A stretch of DNA of 57,611 bases, taken from contig NZ_JAIOUB010000001.1 of NCBI RefSeq assembly GCF_019931215.1, positions 780,334 through 837,944 on the forward strand, in the 5' to 3' direction. Source of the DNA: Alcanivorax limicola (GTDB lineage Bacteria; Pseudomonadota; Gammaproteobacteria; Pseudomonadales; Alcanivoracaceae). Position numbers and translations under genes: made by a program. Position 1 is the first letter of the stretch; each line of letters starts with the position of its first letter. The notes beneath the pieces were generated by a model. That model was not told the DNA's origin. It searched no databases and worked only from the letters and a program-made list of their open reading frames with translations. This document shows positions 44,946-53,926 of this stretch, piece after piece.

Positions 44946-46151
44946 ATGAAGCGAATTGCCGTGTGGATGGCAGTGTTGATCACGCTGTGCGGCCTGATGT
45001 TCGGGGCAGCGCTGGCGCAAGGCGCTCAGCGCAGCGGCCCGGAATTGAGCGATGAGCAGAAACAGGCATTCCAGCAGTTGGCCCCCGGCGTCGAGATCAC
45101 GCCGGAGCTGATCGAGCTGATGCAGGACATCACCTACAACCCGGACATGAGCATTGACGCACGGCTGCGTGCCATTGGCCGACTGTCGGGGCTGGATCGC
45201 CTGCCGGAAGACCAGCGCATGTCCACCACCATCTGCATCTGGGATCCTGCCGGGCGCGCCGGCCCGATCTTTACGGCGGCCGAAGAGCAGCGTATCCGTG
45301 CGGCGGAATACGGTTTGCAAATCAACATGGTGCCGTATACCAACGAAAGCGTGATGGTAGATGAGCTGCTCAGCGCGCGCTGTGATGCGGCGCTGATGAC
45401 CGGCCTGCGGGCGCGGCAGTTCAACAAGTTCACTGGCACGGTGGATGCCATTGGCGCCCTGCCCACGGATGAACACATGCGCATCCTGTTGGAAGTGCTC
45501 AAGCATCCCAGCAATGCCGGGCGCATGGTTGATGGGGAATATGTGGTGCTGGGCGTCTTCCCCGCCGGTGCCGCGCATATTTTCGTCAATGATCGCGAGA
45601 TCAATACGCTCGGCAAGGCAGCAGGCAAGCGTGTGGTTGTCCTGGATTATGATCCCATGCAGGCGCAGATGGTCGCCGGCCTGGGCGCCACGCCGGTGCA
45701 GGCGGACATCACCCGCGCGCCGGGTATGTTCAACAACGGTGTGGTGGATGTCCTGGCCGCGCCACTGGTGGCCTATGAAGCGCTGGAACTGTATCGCGGG
45801 CTGGACCCGGACGGCGGCATTATCGATTACCCGCTGACCCAGCTGTCCATGCAGCTGATCGGGCGGCGGGCAAAATTCCCCAACGAAATCGCACAGCTGA
45901 TCCGCGAGGCCACCCACGAAGCCTATGACGACATCATGGCGTTTCTGAATCGGGAAGCGGAACGTGTACCGGCCAGATGGTGGATCGAAATCCCTCATGC
46001 AGACCGGCTCGAGTACGAACTGATGATGGAGGATGCGCGGGTAGAATTGCGCAATCTGGGTTATTACGACGGCGAGATGCTGCAACTGCAACGGCGCATC
46101 CGGTGCCGTATGGCACCGGACCGCAGTGAGTGTTCCGACCCGCGCGAGTAA
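44946..46151 (+). CDS. AdeT1/2-like periplasmic solute-binding protein, copy 1
   Basis: The 401-residue protein has a signal peptide ending near ALA (residue 24). A helical extension follows (about 28-85; LAPGVEITPELIELMQDITY) and then the solute-binding core with ICIWDPAGRAGPI, YTNESVMVDELLSARCDAAL and NNGVVDVLAAPLVAYEALEL. The C-terminus has IRCR and, after a short gap, SECSDPRE. Two paralogues follow at 48980 and 52910. AdeT1/2 from Acinetobacter were described as RND-type drug transporters, but these sequences have no membrane domain and look like exported binding proteins. The TRAP permease gene downstream is the likely partner. Confidence 0.82.
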   Translation: MKRIAVWMAVLITLCGLMFGAALAQGAQRSGPELSDEQKQAFQQLAPGVEITPELIELMQDITYNPDMSIDARLRAIGRLSGLDRLPEDQRMSTTICIWDPAGRAGPIFTAAEEQRIRAAEYGLQINMVPYTNESVMVDELLSARCDAALMTGLRARQFNKFTGTVDAIGALPTDEHMRILLEVLKHPSNAGRMVDGEYVVLGVFPAGAAHIFVNDREINTLGKAAGKRVVVLDYDPMQAQMVAGLGATPVQADITRAPGMFNNGVVDVLAAPLVAYEALELYRGLDPDGGIIDYPLTQLSMQLIGRRAKFPNEIAQLIREATHEAYDDIMAFLNREAERVPARWWIEIPHADRLEYELMMEDARVELRNLGYYDGEMLQLQRRIRCRMAPDRSECSDPRE

Positions 46152-46160
46152 CCCCCGGGA

Positions 46161-48749
46161 TCAGGGTGCGCTGGCGCGCAGGCGCAAGGTCTGCAGCGCC
46201 GGATCCGCATTGATGTCGGCGTCCGTATACGGGAAGCGAATCCACGCTTTGTCGGCATAGGCCTCGGTCATGTTGCGGAAGAACGGCGAGGCCGGGTCGG
46301 TGGACTGGGAATAGGTCACAAACCCTTCTGCCACCGGCCTGCCCTGCTCATCCCAGGTCACCGTCTGAATATAGCTGTTGCCAAAGTTCACCGCGTAGCC
46401 GTCCTCTGTCAGCGGCCCGCGCGAGCTCGCGATGGTAAAGGCGCCCTCGAACCCTTCCCCGCCAAACACCGGAATGCGCGCGTCCTGCACACCGGAAGAC
46501 GAGATACCGACAGGATGAATGGCGGAGAACTGAATATCTCCCATCGGGGCATCCAGCGGAAAGCCGGAATCCACCGCAGCCTGCACACCATCAGCAAAGG
46601 CCGTTGATACCAGCGGGCTCAGGGGATTCAGCCCGGCCGGCGTGTTCACCGGGTCACTGGCGCTGAACGGGGTCAACCACATGCCCGGCACATCCAGCGG
46701 CAACGGATTGATGCCGCGCCAGAATTCACGCCAGATATGACCGCCACGGGCATCCAGGTTATGGGTGCCGTCCCAGGCAGCAAGCACCTCACACGCCGGC
46801 GCAACATCCACAGGGCCACTGCTACCGAGCAAGGGCAACGGCACTGCGCAGTAGCTGTCGAGCACGGTGTCGCGGGCAAGCCGCTCCGTCATCAGACGGC
46901 TATCAAGCACGATGTCCTGCAGCAGTGGCATGTCAAAGGTCGTACCGGGGCGGCCGTCACTGCCATCCAGACGATCCTGGACCTGGCGTATGCACTGGCG
47001 CGTGCGCAGTGAACGCGCCGACTCTTCATCACCGATGACGGCAGCAAAACCGGTCAGAGGCTCTTCCGGATGAGTCAGCCAGTAGCTGTCATTGCAGTTA
47101 TGCACCCAATCGCTGCGTGTCAGGCTCGGCAGATTGCCGGGGCCGAAAATGCCCGGGGCCGGTGCGTCGTCATCGGTGTCCCAGGCACAGTCGGTGCGAC
47201 TGCCGTCCAGAATCGGCAAACCGGGCTGCAACAACGCGAATACCGGCGTCAGCGCGGTGGGGCACGTGAGCACCTTGCTGTCCGGCACGTTGGGCACCAC
47301 GGTCACATCGCCATAATAGGAAGGCTTGCCGGGACCGGTGGCAATCGTATTGACCCAGGGGGTGCCGAGCACACTGGCATGCAGCGCGACAAATTCCTCG
47401 AAGCTGCCGGCGCGGTTCCAGCGGAAGAACTGGTTCAGCAAGCGATCATTTTCGGCGTTAGCGTCGCGCAGGGTGTAGGCCTTCAGCGGTGACCAGCTGA
47501 GAATCGGCACGCCGGAGACTTCGAATTCCAGCATCGGCCCGTAATGGGAGTGATACAGCGTGCGCTGCTCCTGACGCAGCGTGCCGTCCTGCTCCAGCAC
47601 ATCAATGGTGATATCCCGGGCTTCCATATCGATGAGCTCGCCATCGAACAGGTAGCGCGTCGGGTCCAGCGGGTCCAGCGTCAGCTCGTAGAAGCTGAAG
47701 CGGAATGCCGTGGACACCGTGTGACTCCAGGCGAACTTGTCGTTGAACCCGATCAGCACCGCCGGCAAGCCGATCAGCGCAGCCCCCATGATCTCGATGC
47801 GTTCGTCCGAAGGACCGACTTGCAAATGCGCCATGTACAGCCGTTCGGTCTTCTCCCAGGGGAAATGCGGGTTGCCGAACAGCATCGATTCACCGTTGTG
47901 GGTGGTCTCCCCGGACAGTGCGTACATATTGCTGCCGAAGGGCAGCTCACCGCCCAGCGGGAAAGGCAGCAGGCTATCCACGCCATCCAACAGGCCACCC
48001 GCCAACTCGGTGAGCTGCGCTATGATGTCGTCCGCGTCGAGCGGCAACGGGATGTCGCCGGTGAGCGCTGGCGGTGCGGCATTGGCAACGCCGTCAACAA
48101 AGACGGAAGAGCTTGCCAGTACCGCCAGGCGGAAATAACGGCGATACATGTCGTTTTCCTCCAGCGCCAGCAGCCAGTCCGCATCGCGACAGGCCAGATG
48201 CCGACCACTGTGCTGCCCCGCCAGAATCTCCTGTCGGTAACGGTTGAAACCGTCAACAAAGCCCCGGGATGCCGCCAGCACTTCCGGGTCACTGACCTCA
48301 CGCAGCGGCGCAATGGCGTCATCGGTAGCCAGGCTGCGCCAGAAAAAATCGGCCTCGATATTGGTCGTCGCCGCACCGTTGGCAGGAATGGTGTAGCGGC
48401 CGTCCCCGCCCAGATAACGGGCACGCAGCCCACGGATCGTCAGGGTGTCTTCCGCCAGCAAGCACAGATTGTCTTCCGCCTGGGCATACCCGTAGCCATA
48501 ACCCATGCTGGCGAAATTTGCCGCCGTGATGTGGGGAATGCCCTCACCGGTACGGCGAATGGTGACGTCGTAATCAGTGGCCGGCGGCGGCAGCTCGGGG
48601 TCAACGCCGGAGCCCGGCGCGCGCAGATTGCTGTCACCGCCGCAGGCCGCCAGCGCCAACGTGCTGGCCAGAAAGCCCGCCGTTGCCCCCTTGCGCCACC
48701 GCAGACTTTTACTGTTCAGGTCCTTATTGTTCGTATAGGTGCTGTGCAT
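46161..48749 (-). CDS. Penicillin-acylase-family lipoprotein, acylhomoserine lactone acylase-like
   Basis: The 862-residue protein is an Ntn hydrolase precursor. It has a lipobox LALAAC (Cys36), an alpha chain, and the self-cleavage site GSNMYALSGETTHNGE, which would expose Ser273 as the beta-chain nucleophile. The histidine in FGNPHFPWEK falls at beta-chain position 23, as in PvdQ and related AHL acylases, and the block GLPAVLIGFNDKFAWSHTVS follows. The substrate is not certain; long acyl-homoserine lactones or acylated peptides are likely. It is encoded between two AdeT-like genes and converges with copy 1 at a nine-base gap. I chose the ATG at 48749; another lies at 48767. Confidence 0.85.
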   Translation of the reverse strand: MHSTYTNNKDLNSKSLRWRKGATAGFLASTLALAACGGDSNLRAPGSGVDPELPPPATDYDVTIRRTGEGIPHITAANFASMGYGYGYAQAEDNLCLLAEDTLTIRGLRARYLGGDGRYTIPANGAATTNIEADFFWRSLATDDAIAPLREVSDPEVLAASRGFVDGFNRYRQEILAGQHSGRHLACRDADWLLALEENDMYRRYFRLAVLASSSVFVDGVANAAPPALTGDIPLPLDADDIIAQLTELAGGLLDGVDSLLPFPLGGELPFGSNMYALSGETTHNGESMLFGNPHFPWEKTERLYMAHLQVGPSDERIEIMGAALIGLPAVLIGFNDKFAWSHTVSTAFRFSFYELTLDPLDPTRYLFDGELIDMEARDITIDVLEQDGTLRQEQRTLYHSHYGPMLEFEVSGVPILSWSPLKAYTLRDANAENDRLLNQFFRWNRAGSFEEFVALHASVLGTPWVNTIATGPGKPSYYGDVTVVPNVPDSKVLTCPTALTPVFALLQPGLPILDGSRTDCAWDTDDDAPAPGIFGPGNLPSLTRSDWVHNCNDSYWLTHPEEPLTGFAAVIGDEESARSLRTRQCIRQVQDRLDGSDGRPGTTFDMPLLQDIVLDSRLMTERLARDTVLDSYCAVPLPLLGSSGPVDVAPACEVLAAWDGTHNLDARGGHIWREFWRGINPLPLDVPGMWLTPFSASDPVNTPAGLNPLSPLVSTAFADGVQAAVDSGFPLDAPMGDIQFSAIHPVGISSSGVQDARIPVFGGEGFEGAFTIASSRGPLTEDGYAVNFGNSYIQTVTWDEQGRPVAEGFVTYSQSTDPASPFFRNMTEAYADKAWIRFPYTDADINADPALQTLRLRASAP

Positions 48750-48882
48750 AGGTCGACCCCGGATCATTACGAATATCCCTTGTTCTACTCCGACACCGCC
48801 GGGACCGGGAGGGGCCGGCTACGATAATCCCTCAGGGCTTACAAAAATCCTAAACAGAGAAGATCCATTGACTCTTCAGTCA

Positions 48883-48903
48883 CCCGGCTCGTCCTACCGG
48901 GTC
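48883..48903. promoter_or_regulatory. Possible operator before AdeT-like copy 2
   Basis: ACCCGG and CCGGGT flank a nine-base centre in the divergent gap between the acylase and AdeT-like copy 2. TTGACT at 48869-48874 could be a -35 box, but its -10 is weak. The assignment is tentative. Confidence 0.3.
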
Positions 48904-48979
48904 ATGTACGCTTTCGGGGCCCACTGTTAGAAAGGAGCACACTACCTCGTGCAGTACCGCCAGAGGCCAGGGAGAACAC

Positions 48980-50173
48980 ATGACACAGATAACCAGAACA
49001 AGGCGCGTGCTACGCCTGCTGTTGACCGTCGGCATCGCCAGCCTGCTCGGCGTGGGTCAGGTTGCCGCCGTGGACATGACGGCCGCCCAGCGCGAAGAAC
49101 TCAACCGCCTGGCGCCGGGCGTGACGATCACCCCCGAGATGGCAGAGCAATTGCGCGCCATTGCCTATGATCGCTCGCTGCCTCTGGAACAACGGGTCGC
49201 GGCGATGCGCCGCGTGTCCGGGTTCCCGGACGGCGTCATGGTCAAACGGCGCATCTGTATCTGGGACATTGCCGGGCGCAGCGGCCCCATTTATCAGGCA
49301 GCTGAAGACCAGCGGATGCGCATTCTGGAATTCGGTGTCGATGTAGAACTGCTGCCCTATACCAACGAGGGCGTCATGGTGGAAGAACTGCACTCGGGCC
49401 GTTGCGATGCCGCACTGATGACCGGCTTGCGGGCGCGACTGTTCAACCAGTTCACCGGCACCATCGATTCGGTCGGCGGCCTGCCCACCGACAAACATAT
49501 GCAGGTACTGCTGCAAGTGCTGGCCGATCCGCGCATGGCCGACAAGATGGTCAGCAACCGCTATGTGGTGATGGGTATTGCACCAGCCGGTGGCGCCTAT
49601 GTGTTCGTTAACGACAAATCCATCAACTCACTGGCGCGTGCGGCCGGCAAACGGGTGCCGGTACTGGAATATGATCCGACCCAGGCGCGCATGGTGTCGC
49701 AGATTGGCGCCACGCCGGTGGCGGCGGATCTGATCAGTGCACCGAACATGTTCAACAATGGCGTCGTGGATGTGTTACCCGCGCCGCTGATCGCCTATGA
49801 AATTCTGGAGCTGTATCGCGGCATGGGTGCCAACGGCGGCGTCATCGATTACCCGCTGGCGCAGATCACCATGCAATTGATCGGGCGGGAAGATAAATTT
49901 CCGAACGAAATTGCGCAGCTGGTGCGGGAAGCATTTTTTGAAGGCTATGAAGAAATCATGGCGCAACTGAATGCAGAAGCCGCCAAGGTGCCAGACCGTT
50001 GGTGGATTGCGATTCCGGAGGAAGACAAGCAGGAATACGAAACCATGATGCAGGATGCGCGCCTGCAACTGCGGGAGGAAGGCTATTACAGCGCAGAGAT
50101 GCTGACGCTACAGCGGCGCATTCGTTGCCGATTGGATAACAACCGTGGCGAATGCACCAATCCGGTGGAGTAG
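48980..50173 (+). CDS. AdeT1/2-like periplasmic solute-binding protein, copy 2
   Basis: The 397-residue protein has a signal peptide ending near VAA (residue 30), then the same helical extension as copy 1 (LAPGVTITPEMAEQLRAIAY). Core motifs are ICIWDIAGRSGPIYQAAED, YTNEGVMVEELHSGRCDAAL and GATPVAADLISAPNMFNNGV, with the terminal RIRCRLDNNRGECTNPVE. It is very like copy 1 over the whole length. GGGAG before the ATG supports the start. It is flanked by minus-strand genes on both sides and so needs its own promoter. Confidence 0.82.
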   Translation: MTQITRTRRVLRLLLTVGIASLLGVGQVAAVDMTAAQREELNRLAPGVTITPEMAEQLRAIAYDRSLPLEQRVAAMRRVSGFPDGVMVKRRICIWDIAGRSGPIYQAAEDQRMRILEFGVDVELLPYTNEGVMVEELHSGRCDAALMTGLRARLFNQFTGTIDSVGGLPTDKHMQVLLQVLADPRMADKMVSNRYVVMGIAPAGGAYVFVNDKSINSLARAAGKRVPVLEYDPTQARMVSQIGATPVAADLISAPNMFNNGVVDVLPAPLIAYEILELYRGMGANGGVIDYPLAQITMQLIGREDKFPNEIAQLVREAFFEGYEEIMAQLNAEAAKVPDRWWIAIPEEDKQEYETMMQDARLQLREEGYYSAEMLTLQRRIRCRLDNNRGECTNPVE

Positions 50174-50202
50174 CTGAGCCTTTCCGTACAGGTCCTTGCC
50201 CG

Positions 50203-51567
50203 TCAGTGAAGCCGATCCACTGGCGGGAAACCCTCGAGCCCACTGAACATATCGACACGCGTGTCGGAGAACATATCCAGCTCCGGCGCCAGCGCCTGAA
50301 TGTAGCGGTCGAAATACAGGAACTGTTTCAGCAACAACGCAAATTCCCGCGGGAAGCGAATGCCATGCTGTTCGCCGATCTTGACGATATCCATGAGCAG
50401 GCGATTGACCTCGCGCTCATTGCGATTGCCTTCCAGCAGACTGGCGGGATCCACATTTTCCAGACGTGACTGGAACTGCTCCAGATCACGGGTCAGCGCA
50501 TCCACACTGACCGTATCGCGAGTCATGCCAATCTGGATCATGGATTCCGCCACCGCGCGGTGATCGCCGTTGCTGATGCCGTCCAGAAAACGGGACATGG
50601 CTTCCCAGGTATTCTTGCGAATACGCCCCACCATGCCGAAATCAATAAAACCGATACGGCCATCGTGGAGCAACATCAGGTTGCCGGCGTGCACGTCCGC
50701 ATGGAAGAAATCGCACAACATGAGACTGGAGAACCAGGTATTGAGGGCCGCCACCAGCGTTTCTGCCGGATCATCCACATGGCGCCGCAGCACCTCCAGA
50801 TCGGTCAGCGGCACACCATGGAAGCGCTCCATGGTCAGCACCTTCTTGGTGCTCAGTTCGCGATAAGGGCGCGGCGCCACGGCGCGGGTGTTGCCCGTCA
50901 TCAACAGAAATTCGTTGAAGCGCTCCAGGTTCTGCGCTTCCTTGAGAAAGTCACATTCCTCCAGCATGGAGCCCTGCAACTCCTCGATCACGCCAGAGAC
51001 CGCGGAACGGGACAGGCCCGGTGTCAGCATCTCGAAAACACGCGCAGCCACGTAGAGGAAGTTGAAATCGGTGAGCAGCACGGTACTGACACCGGGCTTC
51101 TGCACCTTGATAACCACATCCTCCCCGGTGTGCAATCGCGCGGCATGCACCTGGGCGATAGACGCCGAGGCCAGCGGCGCCGGATCCACATGGCTGTAGA
51201 GCGCACTCAGAGGCTTGCCCAACTCACTTTCGATGGTCTCGCGGATATAGTGGAACGGCAGCGCCGGTGTGCGATCCAGGCACTTCTGGAACTCCTCGAC
51301 GTAGGCTTCCGGGAACAGGGACGGCGAGCTGGCGATAAATTGACCAAGCTTGATATAGGTCGTGCCGAGGGATTCCACCGTCTCGCGGAGTAGCACTGGC
51401 GCCGGCGGTCGATGGCCGAGCAGCCAACTCGCGCCGGCACGCAGCAGGACGGCGCCAGTCTGCACCACCCGAAAGCCACCGCGCGCGGTGTCCCGGGCCA
51501 GGCTCAAACCCGCACGGCGGGCGGCCATCCGCTCACGCATCTGCTCAACCTCAGTCTTTCTACTCAT
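50203..51567 (-). CDS. ABC1/UbiB-family atypical kinase
   Basis: The 454-residue protein has the UbiB/ABC1 family elements: TYIKLGQFIASSPSLFPEAY (KxGQ, about 70-89), the Ala-rich loop ASIAQVHAARL, VVIKVQKPG, HADVHAGNLML and FIDFGMVG (DFG). Unlike UbiB it has no clear paired C-terminal membrane helices. Family members act in ubiquinone or lipid handling as ATPases. Its place between AdeT-like genes suggests a lipid-related task, but that is a guess. It runs opposite to the TatT-like gene and has a divergent gap of about 210 bases. Confidence 0.87.
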   Translation of the reverse strand: MSRKTEVEQMRERMAARRAGLSLARDTARGGFRVVQTGAVLLRAGASWLLGHRPPAPVLLRETVESLGTTYIKLGQFIASSPSLFPEAYVEEFQKCLDRTPALPFHYIRETIESELGKPLSALYSHVDPAPLASASIAQVHAARLHTGEDVVIKVQKPGVSTVLLTDFNFLYVAARVFEMLTPGLSRSAVSGVIEELQGSMLEECDFLKEAQNLERFNEFLLMTGNTRAVAPRPYRELSTKKVLTMERFHGVPLTDLEVLRRHVDDPAETLVAALNTWFSSLMLCDFFHADVHAGNLMLLHDGRIGFIDFGMVGRIRKNTWEAMSRFLDGISNGDHRAVAESMIQIGMTRDTVSVDALTRDLEQFQSRLENVDPASLLEGNRNEREVNRLLMDIVKIGEQHGIRFPREFALLLKQFLYFDRYIQALAPELDMFSDTRVDMFSGLEGFPPVDRLH

Positions 51568-51671
51568 CAGCTCGGATCACCTTATGTTCGAATGCAGAGA
51601 CGGCTATCATCACGGGGCATTGACGCTTGCCGAACACCCTTAATGTATAGCTTACTATGCGGCCATAAGCG

Positions 51672-51717
51672 TTTGTAATTGCATACTTTGCTTTTTGTAA
51701 TTGGCGCTTGTGCCAAT
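51672..51717. promoter_or_regulatory. Direct repeats and palindrome upstream of the TatT-like gene
   Basis: TTTGTAATTG occurs twice, at 51672-51681 and 51694-51703, 22 bases apart (two turns). The second overlaps the palindrome ATTGGC-N6-GCCAAT (51700-51717). This could be a regulator site serving the TatT-AdeT-TRAP genes or the divergent kinase gene. Confidence 0.4.
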
Positions 51718-51778
51718 AATGACCGTTCGGTACTGTTGCCGTCTTGGTGATTCAGAACAATAACATGGAGAACGCTGC

Positions 51779-52843
51779 ATGAAGTCTTCTTTTGAGACTC
51801 CGGGTGTGACTGGCGCTATGAAGCCAGCAATGAAGAATCTGTTTGGCCAGGTCAGGCTGGCCGCTCTCGCGTTGGTCGTCATTGCGCTTCAAGGCTGTGG
51901 CATCATCTACAAGACCACCGGTGACGTGCTGATCAGCTACGGCGGCAACGAAATGGTGCCTTACCTGCTGACCTATGACGACGTCGCCATGGGCTGCGCC
52001 ACCGGTGAAGCCCTGACCCCGCTGCTGATGTCCTTTGAGGCCGTCGGCTCCAATCCTGACCGTCTCGCGCCACTGGTCTTTACGGTCGCCGCCTCCTGCA
52101 CCGAAGCCCTGGCCACCGAACAGGAACTCCGTTACAGCCGCGCACTCAAAGATGGCAACGTCAATGAGGCTCAGGATGCGCGTGCCCTGCAGAAACGCTA
52201 CCTGCGTGTCACCGCACAGCGCTACCACACGGCGTACCAGCGCGTCACCGCCCAGTATGGCGAAGCCGACAACGGCAAATGCCCGCGTCTGCGCAAGGAC
52301 TTCGATGAGCTGGTGTGGATGGTTGGCCAGATCGCCGGCGTTCAGGCCGTACTGAATGATGGCGCTTCTGATGCCTCTCTGGGCATCCCGCGGGATATCG
52401 CCGCCAAAGTAGAGCGCGGCGCCGCCTGCCTGGATAACGAAAAATGGTGGGGCGTACCCAATGGTACCCGCGCCGCACTGTGGAGCATTCTGCCGATGTT
52501 CGCACCGGAAGGCGCTGACCCCTGGAAAGAAATGGATCGCTCCGTGCGCATGGGCTTCGAGCAGGGCGTACGTCTGCCCAGCGCCTTGGCCGCCATTGCC
52601 GCCCACAGCGTCGGTGATGAGCAGCGTGTGCGCCGCTCCATTCGCGAGTTTGCCAATAACAATAACAACCTGGATCCGAACTACGCCATGCTGGATGCGC
52701 TGGCCGAGTTCCTGATCACAGGGGTATCTGACCGCATGTGGACAGAAGCGACAGGACGCCGCACGCCATTCAATGCACTGGGTACATTCTGGGACGACGC
52801 AAGATCTTCACAGCCAGACTTCGACATTGATGACCTGTTGTAA
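51779..52843 (+). CDS. TatT-like TRAP-associated lipoprotein
   Basis: The 354-residue protein has a lipoprotein signal ending LQGC (Cys40). The start of the mature part resembles the TRAP transporter T-component: a helix GEALTPLLMSFEAVGSNPDRLAPLVFTVAASC and YLRVTAQRYHTAYQRV follow one another as helical hairpins (quoted in pieces). TatT of Treponema forms a TPR-like trimer and binds its solute-binding partner. AdeT-like copy 3 and the fused permease follow on the same strand, which supports the name. Internal ATG codons at residues 14 and 18 are alternative starts. The assignment is by pattern and context and needs a profile search. Confidence 0.7.
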   Translation: MKSSFETPGVTGAMKPAMKNLFGQVRLAALALVVIALQGCGIIYKTTGDVLISYGGNEMVPYLLTYDDVAMGCATGEALTPLLMSFEAVGSNPDRLAPLVFTVAASCTEALATEQELRYSRALKDGNVNEAQDARALQKRYLRVTAQRYHTAYQRVTAQYGEADNGKCPRLRKDFDELVWMVGQIAGVQAVLNDGASDASLGIPRDIAAKVERGAACLDNEKWWGVPNGTRAALWSILPMFAPEGADPWKEMDRSVRMGFEQGVRLPSALAAIAAHSVGDEQRVRRSIREFANNNNNLDPNYAMLDALAEFLITGVSDRMWTEATGRRTPFNALGTFWDDARSSQPDFDIDDLL

Positions 52844-52867
52844 TCTGAACATTAATAACATGCTTGG

Positions 52868-52889
52868 CAGCACCCTGCTCCGGGTGCTG
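52868..52889 (+). terminator. Hairpin between the TatT-like gene and AdeT-like copy 3
   Basis: CAGCACCC and GGGTGCTG form an 8-bp perfect stem with a six-base loop in the 66-base gap. No U tract follows. It could partly terminate or stabilise one segment and so set the ratio of lipoprotein to binding protein. Confidence 0.45.
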
Positions 52890-52909
52890 TCGATCAGGAG
52901 GCAGTAACC

Positions 52910-53926
52910 ATGCGCTTTTCTCGTTTTCTCTCCGTTGCTCTTGCCGCGCTTGCTCTGGGCGTTACCTCCCAGGCCAGTGCCAACACCCAACTGCGGTTGT
53001 GCGTGTTCGACATCATCGGCACCTCCGGTGACATTTATAACCTGATGCAGGATTACCGCACCGCCGCTCTGGGACAGGGCGTCGACTTCAGAATGCGCGC
53101 CTTCACGGATGAAAACATCGCTTATGAAGAGCTCACTGGCGGCCAGTGCGACGTGGCAGCCATTACCGGTATCCGTGGCCGTCAGTTGAACAGCTACACC
53201 GGCAGCCTGGACTCCATTGGTGCCGTGCCCAACTACGATGCCCTGCGCATGGTGGCTCAGGTACTGGCCAGCGAGAATCCGCGCATTACGCCCAATCTGC
53301 GTAACGGCCCTTACGAAGTCATCGGCATTGCGCCCATGGGCGCCGCCTACCTGTTCGTGAAGGACCAGAGCATCAACAACGTCAATGCGCTGGCGGGCAA
53401 GTCCATCGCCGTAATGGAATATGACGTGGCCCAAGGGCGCATGGCCTCCCGCGTCGGCATGTCACCGGTGATGTCTGACATCACCAACTTCTCTGGCCGT
53501 TTCAACAACCACAGCGTGGACATCTGCTTTGCGCCGATGGCGGCCTACGGGGCGCTGGAACTGTATCGCGGCATGGGCGAAGACGGCGGCATCGTCGACT
53601 ACACCCTCGGCCAGCTGACCATTCAGCTGATTGCACGTCATGACAAGCTGCCGGAAGACTTTGCTGTCTGGTCACGCAAGTACATGTTCGAGGAAATCTA
53701 CGACCGTGCCCAGTCCGTCGTCGACAATGCCTACAAGGACGTGCGCGACGATCGCTGGATTCGCATCAGTGAAGAAGACACGCTCAGCTACGATGAAATG
53801 ATGCGCGATGCCCGTATCGACCTGACCCAACAAGGCGTCTATAACGCAGACATGATGTCACTGCTGCGCAACATCCGCTGCCGTCTCGACGCTTCGCGTG
53901 GTGAGTGCAGCGAAAGCCGCGAGTAA
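52910..53926 (+). CDS. AdeT1/2-like periplasmic solute-binding protein, copy 3
   Basis: The 338-residue protein has a signal peptide ending ASA (residue 24) and then goes straight into the core LRLCVFDIIGTSGDIYNLMQ without the extension of copies 1 and 2. Shared motifs include EELTGGQCDVAAITGIRGRQ, NFSGRFNNHSVDICFAPMAA, ALELYRGMGEDGGIVDY and the end RNIRCRLDASRGECSESRE. It is more distant from copies 1 and 2 than they are from each other. It is encoded between the TatT-like gene and the fused permease, making it the most likely primary binding protein. AGGAGG lies before the ATG. Confidence 0.82.
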   Translation: MRFSRFLSVALAALALGVTSQASANTQLRLCVFDIIGTSGDIYNLMQDYRTAALGQGVDFRMRAFTDENIAYEELTGGQCDVAAITGIRGRQLNSYTGSLDSIGAVPNYDALRMVAQVLASENPRITPNLRNGPYEVIGIAPMGAAYLFVKDQSINNVNALAGKSIAVMEYDVAQGRMASRVGMSPVMSDITNFSGRFNNHSVDICFAPMAAYGALELYRGMGEDGGIVDYTLGQLTIQLIARHDKLPEDFAVWSRKYMFEEIYDRAQSVVDNAYKDVRDDRWIRISEEDTLSYDEMMRDARIDLTQQGVYNADMMSLLRNIRCRLDASRGECSESRE

